From: Candidatus Bartonella washoeensis Sb944nv
GTDB lineage: Bacteria > Pseudomonadota > Alphaproteobacteria > Rhizobiales > Rhizobiaceae
Direction of reading: 5' to 3'
Length of the DNA stretch: 64,000 bases
Assembly: GCF_000278135.1 (NCBI RefSeq)
Contig: NZ_JH725024.1
Location: 140,434 to 204,433, forward strand
The first letter of the stretch is position 1. The number at the start of each line of letters is the position of its first letter. The position numbers and the translations under genes are program-made. The notes beneath the pieces are model-generated. The model worked only from the letters and a program-made list of their open reading frames with translations, was not told where the DNA came from and made no database searches. Below, piece after piece: positions 41,139 through 50,985 of the stretch.

Positions 41139-41765
41139 ATGAGCAAAAGCTACACTCTTAAGGCCGAAATACGCGAGCGGGTTGGTAAGGGGTCCTCCCG
41201 TGAACTTCGCCGCAACGGTCTCATTCCTGCTGTCATTTATGGTGAAAAACAACCACCTTTGGCAATCACAGTTCCCTATAAAGAGATTTTCTACAAAATT
41301 CATGCTGGTGGCTTTCGTACTACCATTGCAACTATTGTAATTGGCAAACAAAAAATCACAGTTTTACCAAAAGACTACCAATTAGATCCCGTGCGTGACT
41401 TTCCCTTACATGTAGATTTCCTGCGTATTTCTGCGAAATCCGTTGTGGAAGTGAATATTCCTGTACACTTCCTCAATGAAGACACAGCTCCGGGACTTAA
41501 AAAGGGAGGTGTCCTCAATATTGTTCGTCATGAAATTGAATGTACCGCTCCAGCAAACGCTATCCCTGAAGCAATTGAGATTGATCTTTCCAGCTACTCT
41601 ATTGGAGATTCTATCCATATTTCAGCAGTGCAATTGCCTGAAGGAGTTGATCCGGTTATTCAAGATCGAGACTTTACCATTGCAACTATCGCAGCCCCTG
41701 CTGGTATGGATGTCAGCGATGAGACTTCCGAACAAGAGAATGAAAAAAATAACGAAAAAACTTGA
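41139..41765 (+). CDS. rplY: 50S ribosomal protein L25 (Ctc/TL5 form)
   Basis: A 208-residue long form of L25, which binds 5S rRNA. The N-terminal L25 domain begins [27 protein letters not shown] (shown in parts), followed by [16 protein letters not shown]. The C-terminal beta domain of the CTC form is [25 protein letters not shown]...[19 protein letters not shown]. An acidic, Asn-rich tail closes it. The RBS is AAAGGAC. pth follows after 80 bases, the usual rhizobial pairing, with a GC-rich hairpin between them. Confidence 0.96.
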   Translation: MSKSYTLKAEIRERVGKGSSRELRRNGLIPAVIYGEKQPPLAITVPYKEIFYKIHAGGFRTTIATIVIGKQKITVLPKDYQLDPVRDFPLHVDFLRISAKSVVEVNIPVHFLNEDTAPGLKKGGVLNIVRHEIECTAPANAIPEAIEIDLSSYSIGDSIHISAVQLPEGVDPVIQDRDFTIATIAAPAGMDVSDETSEQENEKNNEKT

Positions 41766-41777
41766 TAAATTTCAGCA

Positions 41778-41796
41778 GGCGGGAATTTTTCCCGCC
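41778..41796 (+). terminator. Hairpin between rplY and pth
   Basis: GGCGGGAA-TTT-TTCCCGCC is a perfect 8-bp stem 12 bases after the rplY stop. There is no T-tract after it, so it may attenuate or stabilise rather than fully terminate, leaving pth partly coupled to rplY. Confidence 0.55.
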
Positions 41797-41845
41797 TTAG
41801 CTTATTGAAAATTTTTAATCCCCTCACACTGTACTGAAGGTGCAC

Positions 41846-42427
41846 ATGTGGCTTATTGCTGGTCTTGGCAATCCTGGTTTACAACACCAAAATAACCGCC
41901 ATAATATCGGTTTCATGGCTGTTGATGCCATTTACCAATCCTTCTCTTTTTCTCCATGGTCGAAAAAATTTCAAGCTGAAATCTCCAATGGTCTGATAAA
42001 TAATGAAAAAACTTTTCTTATAAAACCTCAAACTTTCATGAATCTCTCAGGCCAAGCTATCGGTGAAGCATTACGATTTTATAAATTAGATTTGAAAAAT
42101 TTGATTATCATTTATGATGAGCTCGATTTATCACCTGGAACCGTGCGTATCAAAATCGGTGGGGGAAGTAACGGACATAACGGTATAAAGTCCATTGATG
42201 CCCATTGTGGCACTGACTACTGTCGTATGCGTTTAGGAATTGGACATCCTGGTTCTAAAGAACTTGTTCATCAGCATGTTCTAGGAAACTTTACGAAATC
42301 CGACCAAGAATGGTTACCCCTTCTATTAGACACAATTGCAAAAAACATTGCTCTTCTCCTCAAGGGTGACGGATGTCTCTTTATGAACAAAATCTCACAA
42401 GCAATGAAAAATAAAGATCTGCGATAA
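41846..42427 (+). CDS. pth: Peptidyl-tRNA hydrolase
   Basis: A 193-residue enzyme that releases peptides from prematurely dropped peptidyl-tRNA. Family blocks are [23 protein letters not shown] (catalytic His19), [43 protein letters not shown] (in parts), and [21 protein letters not shown]. The ATG at 41846 has GAAGG six bases upstream; a GTG two codons earlier is in frame but less likely. It lies downstream of rplY; ychF is 1.1 kb further on, with a minus-strand gene between. Confidence 0.96.
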   Translation: MWLIAGLGNPGLQHQNNRHNIGFMAVDAIYQSFSFSPWSKKFQAEISNGLINNEKTFLIKPQTFMNLSGQAIGEALRFYKLDLKNLIIIYDELDLSPGTVRIKIGGGSNGHNGIKSIDAHCGTDYCRMRLGIGHPGSKELVHQHVLGNFTKSDQEWLPLLLDTIAKNIALLLKGDGCLFMNKISQAMKNKDLR

Positions 42428-42566
42428 CAGTTTATTTCTCAGATTCATAAAAAACAGTATTGCTTTGTACAGCTCTTGTACATAATACTTCTTTTGAAAA
42501 GAAGATCATTCAAACAGCAAACCCCAAATGACTCAATGAAACTTGCTAAACTCGAATCCCTTGGAA

Positions 42567-43310
42567 TTAAAAAAAATCAGTTGGCTTGATTGTTGACTGT
42601 AGTGGATCATAAACATTTGATTGTTGACTTAAAACACTAGGTCTACGATCACTGTTTTGCAACACTACCACACGCGCGCCAGTAGGAACACGATCATAAA
42701 GATCAATAATATCCTGATTGAGTAAACGAATACACCCACTTGAAATAGCGCGACCAATTGACCACGATTCATGTGAACCATGAATGCGGAAGAGCGTATC
42801 CTGCCCATTTTTGAAAAGATAAAGTGCTCGTGCTCCCAATGGATTATCGGGTCCTGGTGGCATTCCCTGCCCCAAATGACCATAACGTTCTGGTTCTCGA
42901 GCCATCATTGCAGCAGTAGGAGCCCAATTTGGCCATCGGCGCTTGCGCTGTACAACCCCTTCACCTTCAAATGCCAATCCTTCCTTACCAACACCAATGC
43001 CATAACGCAAAGCTTCTCCATTTTCACCAATAAGGTAAAGAAAACACTCCTGTGTATCTATAACCAATGTCCCAGGTGGATAAGATGTATAATACAGCAC
43101 TTTTTGGCGCCAAAATTTTGGATCAATTGTTGCAAGATCAATAGCAGGCAATAAATAAGGTTCATTTGTTACAGGTGCATATAAGGCCTGTATTTCTGCC
43201 GGAATGTATTGAACTGGTCGAGAAGAAACAAATGACATATCTGACTGATGAGTAGCGCAGCCAACCAAAGCCAAAGGTACTGCAATTAAAAAAGCACGAC
43301 GAGATAACAC
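42567..43310 (-). CDS. L,D-transpeptidase lipoprotein (ErfK/YbiS/YkuD family)
   Basis: A 247-residue cell-wall enzyme. The N-terminus MLSRRAFLIAVPLALVGCAT is a lipoprotein signal with Cys18 and a twin-Arg-like RR. The YkuD domain has the active site HGSHESWSIGRAISSGCIRL: His177 and nucleophile Cys193 with Arg195 (SSGCIR), plus the upstream PPGPDNPLGARALYLF. It should make 3-3 peptidoglycan cross-links or attach proteins to peptidoglycan. Rhizobia carry many paralogues, so the exact one is not named. It lies convergent to pth. Confidence 0.9.
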   Translation of the reverse strand: MLSRRAFLIAVPLALVGCATHQSDMSFVSSRPVQYIPAEIQALYAPVTNEPYLLPAIDLATIDPKFWRQKVLYYTSYPPGTLVIDTQECFLYLIGENGEALRYGIGVGKEGLAFEGEGVVQRKRRWPNWAPTAAMMAREPERYGHLGQGMPPGPDNPLGARALYLFKNGQDTLFRIHGSHESWSIGRAISSGCIRLLNQDIIDLYDRVPTGARVVVLQNSDRRPSVLSQQSNVYDPLQSTIKPTDFF

Positions 43311-43570
43311 TCTTATATTTTCTCCGATTAATTCTTCATATAAACCTGCATACTATAAAAAACTTAGCACACTGTTAACGTTAATTAGAAATTCTCTAGA
43401 AATATGAAGAGAGGGATTTTAAAAATATGATAAAAAAACAGGTTATTTTTCAACATAACTTTTTTTCTTCTCTACAGCAACAGGAGACTGTGACTCTTCT
43501 CAAAATATGCTATAGAAACGCCAAAGAAAATTTATCTTGACTATAATAATGAACAGAAAAGAAGGCGCTC

Positions 43571-44674
43571 ATGGGTTTTAAATGCGGTATCGTTGGACTA
43601 CCTAATGTCGGTAAATCAACACTTTTTAATGCATTAACAAAAACAGCCACAGCACAAGCTGCTAATTATCCTTTTTGTACAATCGAGCCCAATACAGGTG
43701 AAGTCGCTGTTCCAGATTTGCGAATGGAAAAAATTGCATCTATAGCTGGCTCAAAAGAAATCATTCCCACGCGCATTAGTTTCGTTGATATTGCCGGACT
43801 CGTCCGTGGTGCTTCAAAAGGTGAAGGTTTAGGCAATAAATTTTTAGCCAATATCCGTGAAGTCGATGCCATCGTTCACGTTTTACGCTGTTTTCAAGAT
43901 GAAGATATTACCCACGTAGAAGGACGCATTGATCCTGTTTCTGATGCCACAACTGTTGAAACAGAACTGATGCTTGCAGATCTTGAAAGTCTTGAACGAC
44001 GAATCGTACAAATCCGTAAACGTGCAACCGGAAAAGACAAAGAAGCCATGACAATTCTTCCTGTTATGGAAGCAGCCTTAAATTTACTGCAGAAAGGAAG
44101 CCCTGTCCGATTATTACTCAAAGATATCTCTTCTGATGAACGCCATATCCTTGATAGTTTGAATCTTTTAACCTCCAAACCCGTACTGTATGTTTGTAAT
44201 GTAAGCGAAAATGATGCTGCTCATGGAAATAGCTTTACCCAAATGGTTGAAAAAATGGCATCAGAACAAAACGCTCAAAGCATTATCATTTCTGCTGCCA
44301 TCGAAGCTGAAATTACTCAACTTAATGATGCAGAAGCCACAGAATATCTTAGTGCTCTAGAGCTCTTTGAACCGAGTCTGAATCGCCTCATTCGCGCTGG
44401 TTACCATTTGCTTGACCTCATTACTTATTTCACCTGTGGACCTAAGGAAACAAGAGCGTGGACAATTACGCGTGGCACTAAAGCACCGCAAGCAGCTGGT
44501 GTTATCCACTCAGATTTTGAACGCGGCTTTATTCGTGCCCAAACCATCAGCTACGAAGATTATATTGTTCTTGGAGGAGAAAATGGGGCAAAAGAAGCAG
44601 GCAAAGCCCGTGATGAAGGTAAAGAATACATCGTACAAGATGGCGATATCATGTTATTTAAACACAATACCTAA
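43571..44674 (+). CDS. ychF: Ribosome-binding ATPase YchF (OLA1 family)
   Basis: A 367-residue TRAFAC-class NTPase that prefers ATP and binds ribosomes. Motifs are G1 GLPNVGKST (9-17), G3-like [19 protein letters not shown], and the altered G4 CNVSEND (for NKxD) typical of the family. The coiled coil lies around residues 130-205, and the C-terminal TGS domain contains [19 protein letters not shown] and [27 protein letters not shown] precedes the ATG. The frame is intact. Confidence 0.97.
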   Translation: MGFKCGIVGLPNVGKSTLFNALTKTATAQAANYPFCTIEPNTGEVAVPDLRMEKIASIAGSKEIIPTRISFVDIAGLVRGASKGEGLGNKFLANIREVDAIVHVLRCFQDEDITHVEGRIDPVSDATTVETELMLADLESLERRIVQIRKRATGKDKEAMTILPVMEAALNLLQKGSPVRLLLKDISSDERHILDSLNLLTSKPVLYVCNVSENDAAHGNSFTQMVEKMASEQNAQSIIISAAIEAEITQLNDAEATEYLSALELFEPSLNRLIRAGYHLLDLITYFTCGPKETRAWTITRGTKAPQAAGVIHSDFERGFIRAQTISYEDYIVLGGENGAKEAGKARDEGKEYIVQDGDIMLFKHNT

Positions 44675-45250
44675 AGCCTTTAAACCTCTAGAAATGCATA
44701 AAGATATCTAGATCGACGTTCTTTTACATAATCTTACAAACCGTTCATACAGGTTGGAAAAGTGTAAATAATGTATCTATTATTTTCTAAAGACAAAGAA
44801 AAATAAATTCTAAACAGATTTTTTCTTGCCATATTGCCTAAACCACCCATACGCTTGAAACTGAACTAATTGAAAAGATAAATTTATTTATGGTGAAAGC
44901 AGAAAAATACTCACCAAAGAAACAGCTTTGGATGTATGATGTATGTTTTTCAGGCACGCAACTCAAGTAAATATCAAAAAATCAGCACATAAATTAAAAA
45001 AACGATGAATTGTATATGCTGTAAATTTAAAAGCAAAGCTGCTAAAATTCAAAGCACTTTTTACCAAGAACAAATAACAATGTCACCTTTTATGCGAAAA
45101 AGGTCTAACCATAAAAAATCACTAAAGAACAATACCATAAAATTCCATCGTATTTGGATTAATATATTGATTTACTTTCAAATAAGCAAATTTTGAGAAA
45201 ATTGAAACAACCTCTTGTATAAAATTGTTTCAAAACCTTTAAAAGATTTT
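44675..45250. other. Gap after ychF
   Basis: About 575 AT-rich bases with no recognised gene. It ends at the terminator of the minus-strand PRC-barrel gene. Confidence 0.5.
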
Positions 45251-45254
45251 CTTC

Positions 45255-45304
45255 AAAAAAAAACAGCGCCATCATATATTATATATTATGACGGCAACTG
45301 TTTT
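45255..45304 (-). terminator. Long hairpin terminator of the PRC-barrel gene
   Basis: On the minus strand, AAAACAG pairs with CTGTTTT, enclosing GCC/GGC and an AT-rich inner stem. It ends in a T-run of about nine (A-run at 45255-45263). It lies 25 bases after the gene's stop. Confidence 0.8.
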
Positions 45305-45329
45305 ATCCATAGAAAATGGAAACGCAAAA

Positions 45330-45770
45330 TTAGCGTCCCCAACGACCTTCATATTTAAATGTTGGAGCTTCCTTCAAAGAATCCTTTGTCGCATTCGTAA
45401 TAAGCTTCCACTTGCCATAATCATTTGTCATCTGAATTGTTTCTGGAGAAACAACCACATAACTTTCTCCTATACCAAGAAAACCACCAGTAGCAACAAC
45501 AATCCCTGCTATACTATTTTCACGCAGAATAAGGTCTTTCACTTCGCCAATATTTTCGTTTTCTAAATTGTATACATTTGCACCAATAAGACTTGAAGCA
45601 ACAAAATCTGTTGCCAAAGGTGTAACGTAACGTGCAAACATATCTGAACCTACCTGTACGATACCGGTTGAAGAAATCTTCTCAGGTTCAAACTGCACTA
45701 CAAAAGACTGAGCATAAGCATTAGAAGCAATCAAAACTGATATAAGAGCAGTAGACATAATTTTCTTCAT
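45330..45770 (-). CDS. Exported PRC-barrel domain protein
   Basis: A 146-residue protein with a clear signal peptide (MKKIMSTALISVLIASNAYA, cut before QS). One PRC-barrel domain follows: DFVASSLIGANVYNLENENIGEVKDLILRENS, then AGIVVATGGFLGIGESYVVVSPETIQM. Exported PRC-barrel proteins are common in rhizobia, and their role is unknown. The start at 45770 is preferred; the frame is open to 45806 but the extension would break the signal. It lies downstream of the pet genes on the same strand but with its own terminator and about 100 bases of spacing. Confidence 0.85.
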   Translation of the reverse strand: MKKIMSTALISVLIASNAYAQSFVVQFEPEKISSTGIVQVGSDMFARYVTPLATDFVASSLIGANVYNLENENIGEVKDLILRENSIAGIVVATGGFLGIGESYVVVSPETIQMTNDYGKWKLITNATKDSLKEAPTFKYEGRWGR

Positions 45771-45871
45771 TTTAACATCTCCGTTTTTTACTTTATAAAG
45801 CCTCAATGCATCGTGATCAAATTTGTTCCCTCTGCCTTTTTAAGACCAGTAGCCTCAGCCTTTTCTCTCCT

Positions 45872-46750
45872 TCAATCTTTTGCCTTTTTCTCGAACTCGT
45901 TGTCTAAACCACTCCAGATCCGAATTTTTAAAATATAAACAAGCCCCGCAAAAATGATAAGAAATAAAATAACACGAAAGCCAGTTTTCTTACGAATTTC
46001 CATGTGAGGATCAGCAGCCCACATCAAAAAAGCAGAAACATCCCGTGCATATTGTTCAACCGTTTCTGGAGTTCCATCCTTATACGAAACAAGACCATCT
46101 CTCAAAGGAGGTGCCATAGCTAAAGTATTACCTGCAATAAAATAAGGATTATACCAATAGCCATCAGCAATTTTTATATCTTCTGGTGCCTTTTCATATC
46201 CTGTTAAAAGAGCTGTAATATAATCTGGCCCAGCAGTATTATAATAAGTCAATATGTCAAAAATAAAAGTAGAAAACGGTAAAGGCACGGCACGCGCACG
46301 CGCCATCAGTGATAAATCTGGCGGATAAACACCACTATGAATAAATCTTGCTTCTTCTTTGTTAGCAAAGGGAGAAGGAAAAGTATCCGTTACAACACCT
46401 GCGCGTTTAAAAAATTTTCCTTCTCTATTAGGACCATCGCTCACTTGATACTGCCTTGCAAAAGCCTTAATCTTTTCCTGATCATAGCCAAGAGCTTTCA
46501 AATCACGAAAAGCCACATATTTCAGCCCATGACAACTAGAACAAACTTGTTTATAAATCTTCAATCCACGCTGCAATTGCTCTTTATCATAAACCCCAAA
46601 TGGCCCTGAAAAACTCCATTCCTGTTTTTTAGGAGCACGCAAAGGGAAAGAAACAGACTCTTTCTCTTTATCAGAAACATTCCTCGCAACGCTCTGAGAA
46701 GAAAAGCTTATCAATGGTATAATAATCAGTCCAATAAAAGCATTTACCAT
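45872..46750 (-). CDS. petC: Cytochrome c1 of the bc1 complex
   Basis: A 292-residue heme-c subunit that passes electrons from the Rieske protein to cytochrome c. The heme site is CSSCH (Cys70, Cys73, His74), and the Met ligand is Met212 in NTLAMAPPLRDG. A signal segment opens the protein and a C-terminal anchor (FRVILFLIIFAGLVYIL) holds it in the inner membrane. The ATG overlaps the end of petB by seven bases. As a separate c1 gene it differs from the fused cyt b/c1 of Bradyrhizobium. Confidence 0.96.
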   Translation of the reverse strand: MVNAFIGLIIIPLISFSSQSVARNVSDKEKESVSFPLRAPKKQEWSFSGPFGVYDKEQLQRGLKIYKQVCSSCHGLKYVAFRDLKALGYDQEKIKAFARQYQVSDGPNREGKFFKRAGVVTDTFPSPFANKEEARFIHSGVYPPDLSLMARARAVPLPFSTFIFDILTYYNTAGPDYITALLTGYEKAPEDIKIADGYWYNPYFIAGNTLAMAPPLRDGLVSYKDGTPETVEQYARDVSAFLMWAADPHMEIRKKTGFRVILFLIIFAGLVYILKIRIWSGLDNEFEKKAKD

Positions 46751-48003
46751 AGTCTATTTTTTTTCTGTTTCATTTCTTCAGTAATTGAAGCAGGAAGAGA
46801 ACAACCCTTTTCAAAAATAGGCAAAATTGGCAAAACAATCAAAAAGAATATAAAATAATAAGCTGTAGCCAATTGCGCCCATAAAAGAGTGTTATCACTC
46901 ATTTCTCTTGAACCCAGCCAACCAAGAAAAACAACATCAACAATGAATGTCCAAAAGAAAATTTTATAAATGGGACGATATCTTGCAGAGCATATTGTGG
47001 AGCGATCTAACCACGGAACAAAAATCAAAACCAAAACCGAACCCGCTAATACAACAGCGCCTAAAAAAGTAGATGAAAGAACACCAATATTAAAAGTTAT
47101 AGCACAAAGCATAGCATAAAAGGGCAAAAAATACCATTCCGGCACCACACGAAAAGGTGCTCTTAAAGGATCAGCGACATTATAATTTTCAGCCTGTCCC
47201 ATATAATCGGGCATATAAAATAAAAACCAAGAAAAAAAGATCAAAAAAATAGTAATGGCAAAAATATCTTTGATAAGCGCATAAGGTGAAAAAGGAACAC
47301 TTTCCTTCTCTGATTGTACCACAAGACCGGTTGGATTCCCCTGTCCAACTTGGTGGAGTGCCCAAATATGAAGCACAACCAGAAAAAGCAAAAGAAATGA
47401 AAACAAATAATGAAAAACGTAAAAACGGTTCAACGCCGGTTGTCCTACACTATAACCACCAAGAAACGTCTCATGCAACCACGTTCCCACTAAAGGAATA
47501 GCTTTAAAAAGACCAGCAAGCACTGAAGCAGCTGAAAAAGACATCATCCCCCAAACTAGCACATAACCCAAAAATGCCGTTGCCATCATAACCATATAGA
47601 TGAAAATGCCCGTGATCCAAACCATTTCTCGCATATTTTTATAAGAACCATAATAAAGTCCACGCGCTAAATGGATATAGACAGCAATAAAAAAGAAGGA
47701 AGCCCCTACAGAATGCCATGGACGAAAAAGCCACCCAAACTGCCCATCACGTCGAAATCTTTCACCAGTTTCAAAAGCCAAATGAACATCTGGCACATAA
47801 TGCAGTGCCAAGACAACGCCCGTCAAAAGCTGTGATAACAGCATAACGGTCAAAATACCACCAAATGTATAAAAATAATTAAGATTACGTGGAACGGGAA
47901 AAATGACAAACACACTATAGAAAAAACGAGGAAGAGGTAAACGCTTATCAAGCCAACGTCCAAGAGCACTTTTAGGAAAATAGGGAGGAAACCCCTTCAT
48001 CAC
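46744..48003 (-). CDS. petB: Cytochrome b of the bc1 complex
   Basis: A 419-residue integral membrane subunit that carries hemes bL and bH and the Qo and Qi quinone sites. Signatures are YFYTFGGILTVMLLSQLLTGVVLALHYVPD (in parts), WLFRPWHSVGASFFFIAVYIHLARGL, GYVLVWGMMSF and the Qo-site PEWYFLPFYAMLC. About eight to nine membrane helices are seen. petA ends two bases before its start and petC overlaps its end, giving one petABC transcript. Confidence 0.97.
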   Translation of the reverse strand: MMKGFPPYFPKSALGRWLDKRLPLPRFFYSVFVIFPVPRNLNYFYTFGGILTVMLLSQLLTGVVLALHYVPDVHLAFETGERFRRDGQFGWLFRPWHSVGASFFFIAVYIHLARGLYYGSYKNMREMVWITGIFIYMVMMATAFLGYVLVWGMMSFSAASVLAGLFKAIPLVGTWLHETFLGGYSVGQPALNRFYVFHYLFSFLLLFLVVLHIWALHQVGQGNPTGLVVQSEKESVPFSPYALIKDIFAITIFLIFFSWFLFYMPDYMGQAENYNVADPLRAPFRVVPEWYFLPFYAMLCAITFNIGVLSSTFLGAVVLAGSVLVLIFVPWLDRSTICSARYRPIYKIFFWTFIVDVVFLGWLGSREMSDNTLLWAQLATAYYFIFFLIVLPILPIFEKGCSLPASITEEMKQKKNRLW

Positions 48004-48004
48004 T

Positions 48005-48553
48005 TTATCCTATCTTGAGCAAAGTATCAGAAAGAAATCGATAAGGTGGAATAGCTAAATTATAGTTGGCTGGTCCTGAGCGCACTCTTCCAGCTGTATC
48101 ATAAACAGACCCATGACACGGACACAGCCATCCACCCAATCTACCCGATTGATCAAGTGTCACACAACCTAAATGCGTACAAAGATTAATGAAAATAAGC
48201 CAATTTTCGCGCCCCTCACCTGCAGAACGTGCAAAATCCGTCGCTTCTGCTTCCACTTCAAGATTAGGATTGCGCGCTTTCCGATCTTTCAGAACACTCA
48301 ATTCAGTAGCTCGAGCTTCAGCAATTTCTTGTGCCGTACGATTGCGAATAACAACAGGCTGCCCCCGCCACTTAACTGTCACCGACATACCCTCTTCAAT
48401 GCCAGAAAGATCCACCTCAACAGAAGAAGATGCCAAAACAGCCTCATCTGGGCGCAGCTGACGAATAAAAGGCCACATAACCGCGCCCACACTAAAAACC
48501 CCTGCAATACCTGTTACCAAAAACAGGAAATCCCGCCTTGTCTGCTCACTCAT
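48005..48553 (-). CDS. petA: Rieske iron-sulfur protein of the bc1 complex
   Basis: A 182-residue ubiquinol-cytochrome c reductase subunit. The N-terminus SEQTRRDFLFLVTGIAGVFSVG is a Tat-type (RRDFLF) signal anchor. The 2Fe-2S cluster is held by CTHLGC (125-130) and CPCHGS (144-149). The segment between is short, as in proteobacterial forms. First gene of petABC; the promoter should lie in the region upstream of 48553, where repeat copy B now separates it from trmL. Confidence 0.97.
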   Translation of the reverse strand: MSEQTRRDFLFLVTGIAGVFSVGAVMWPFIRQLRPDEAVLASSSVEVDLSGIEEGMSVTVKWRGQPVVIRNRTAQEIAEARATELSVLKDRKARNPNLEVEAEATDFARSAGEGRENWLIFINLCTHLGCVTLDQSGRLGGWLCPCHGSVYDTAGRVRSGPANYNLAIPPYRFLSDTLLKIG

Positions 48554-48694
48554 TATCTACAAAGTGCCTATTTCTCAAAGGATTTTTTTTACCATACTCT
48601 TCCTCGTTGTACAATGCTGCCTCCTTCAAGTCGTAAACCATGAAGCACATTTTAAGTTCTGTATAACCCAACTCGTTAACCGAGGAGACAATGG

Positions 48695-49505
48695 AAGAAA
48701 AGGCTAGCAATCCCATAAAAAAGAAGGAGATTGTTTATTCAATCACCAGAAAATATATCTGAAGTGTTTGATTCTATTGAAAAGAATTTGATCAGATAAC
48801 ATTCTTTGTAAAAGTGCCCATCATCATTTTACAGCGTTTTCTTATTTGTGTGAGAAAAAAGACAGAGATGCAATTTTGCTTCTTCACCCCTTTTCTTCAT
48901 GCATTTCAACATAACCTCAGAATACCTTGTGTATTTTTATCTCCTACATCAAGCTAAAGTGCTTGTGTCCTAACATTTTAGTTCCTTGGGGTGAGAAGAA
49001 AACGGAAAGAGTGGATAAAAGCATCCACTACAGCATGACTCTTCATTGGTAAATCTTGCTTGTTTTTCTTCCCACCGCTTTCCTTTCATACTTACCTTCA
49101 TCTGTAAGCTTGACACAGGAATGAACCCGGAAAAGGTGGTATCAATCCTCATAGACCTCTCCATCATAATCCATAGTCCTTGGAAAATTTTTCCAAAGCC
49201 AGATGTAAGATCCCTTTCTGACACTAAGATCACAAGGTTTAGCGACGCTAAGTTACTTGGCTGAGGTAAATGGAACCGCTTGCCATTGAGCTTCCGTTTT
49301 TTAAAACACCATAAATATCTTCAATAAAACGACGGAGATGATTTTCAGACCTCATACACACCCAACAACTTATACTCAATAAAGTGTAACTTTTTGCCAA
49401 TCCCTTAAGAGCACTTAAATATTACACTTCTTCAAGGTAACATACCTGTTTTGTACAAATGAGACATTATCACCATTTTATCTCTCATCTCAAAGCTTAA
49501 CGAAA
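48695..49505 (+). repeat. Degenerate dispersed repeat, copy B
   Basis: Same orientation as copy A, inverted relative to copy C. Landmarks are GCAATCCCATAAAAAAGAAG, TATATCTGAAGTG, AATACCTTGTGTATTTTTAT, CATGACTCTTCATTGGTAAAT, CATCATAATCCATAG, CTGACACTAAGATC and TTCTTCAAGGTAACA. Left and right blocks are almost contiguous around 48830-48850, with no integrase segment. Stops and indels are frequent. It sits in the trmL-petA gap, which is short in many rhizobia. Confidence 0.7.
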
Positions 49506-50322
49506 GACACAAAATTCAGAGAAGACTTCCTATCAATTATACAATTTTTTCTCTCTTTGAAGACTGCACTCTCTAACCTCAACTCGAGAAAACATTGGCT
49601 CACCCTTCCTTATGTTTTCCATCTTCAAAATTCTTTTATTTTTCAAATAGTTGCATTTTAGAATTAAAATTTTCTGTTCCGATCCTAGATGCAGTTTCAA
49701 CATTTTCAAGCTATAAAAGGTAATGCAGATATATTCTTGCACTGCCCATTGCTAAGAACTGAAATCCATTGGTTTCGAACAATAACAATATTCCAAACTT
49801 TGGGATCTAACCAATTCATTCTAACTCGAAGTCTTTGTACATGAGATTTATAGAGAGTTATTTTACTGCTACCTTTGTTAAAAATACTGCAATCTCACAT
49901 TCAATCTGCTTTTAACTCCCCATCGACATTATAAAGCTTGTGCAGCAATAAATATTGATAAAAAAATGAATTAAACTCGATTTCATAACCATCCCTCCCC
50001 CCTTGCAATCTTTGTTACCAGTAAAGATCACTATTTAGGGATACACCTGACATATATGACAGTATTTGGCGAATAACATAATCCTGAATATTCCATAGAA
50101 AGAGAAAATTCTTGTAATCACTCAAATCCGTATTAGATACTCATGATCATTGTCTTGCTTTTCTAGTTATCCCCTTGCATATCTGATGATAACATAACTT
50201 TCTCTGAAATAGAGAAAGAATGGTAACTCAGCACAAAAACCACATGCTTCTCAATTATATTTCTGGAATAGACTATATAACTGCTTTACAAACACGAGGG
50301 AAAAACCATACTATTAGAGTAC
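49506..50322. other. Gap upstream of trmL
   Basis: About 815 AT-rich bases with no recognised gene. Some of it may be a further eroded extension of repeat B, but I could not align it reliably. Confidence 0.45.
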
Positions 50323-50799
50323 ATGACACTTCACATTGCTCTTTTTCAACCCGATATTGCTGGCAATACAGGAACAATTTTGCGCCTTAGCGCATGTTTT
50401 GGTTTGCATGTACATATTATTGAACCTGCAGGCTTCAGTCTTTCGGATCGCAACCTTAAGCGAGCAGGACTAGATTATCTCGAATATGCCTCGTTAGAAC
50501 GACACATTGATTGGCAACATTTTATGAACACCATGAAACACTTTAACCGTCGTCTTTTGCTTTTGAGCACAAAAGCAGAAAAATGCTATACACAGATATG
50601 CTATCAAAAAAATGATGTTTTGCTTTTTGGTCGTGAATCAGCAGGAGTTCCTGATTATGTCCATGAAGCGGTTGATTATGCATTGAAAATTCCCATGCAA
50701 CCACACGCACGCTCTCTAAATCTCGCAATGAGCGTAGCCATAACAACAGGGGAAGCACTTCGCCAAATTGGTTATAATGAAAAAAGAAAAACTTTATGA
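50323..50799 (+). CDS. trmL: tRNA (cytidine/uridine-34-2'-O)-methyltransferase TrmL
   Basis: A 158-residue SPOUT-class methylase that modifies the wobble ribose of tRNA-Leu. Motifs are LFQPDIAGNTGTILRLSACFGLHVHIIEPAGF (in parts), KRAGLDYLEY, LLFGRESAGVPDYVHEA and IPMQPHARSLNLAMSVAITTGEALRQ; the last forms the trefoil-knot SAM site. In rhizobia trmL commonly lies divergent from petA, as here, despite the repeat inserted between them. The frame is intact. Confidence 0.93.
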   Translation: MTLHIALFQPDIAGNTGTILRLSACFGLHVHIIEPAGFSLSDRNLKRAGLDYLEYASLERHIDWQHFMNTMKHFNRRLLLLSTKAEKCYTQICYQKNDVLLFGRESAGVPDYVHEAVDYALKIPMQPHARSLNLAMSVAITTGEALRQIGYNEKRKTL

Positions 50800-50985
50800 G
50801 AAAAATACAAAATCTTCATCAAGATCTTCAATATATTTATAAAAATATTTATAAAAACGCTGAGGGATAGCCCATCCTAATAGAATCTCATACCATTTCT
50901 GCTAGAGTAGCTCTAAAATGACATTGCTAAAAGCAAAATAACAATAAACGAAAGAAAAGCAGAAAGCTCTTCGAAAAATTCAACA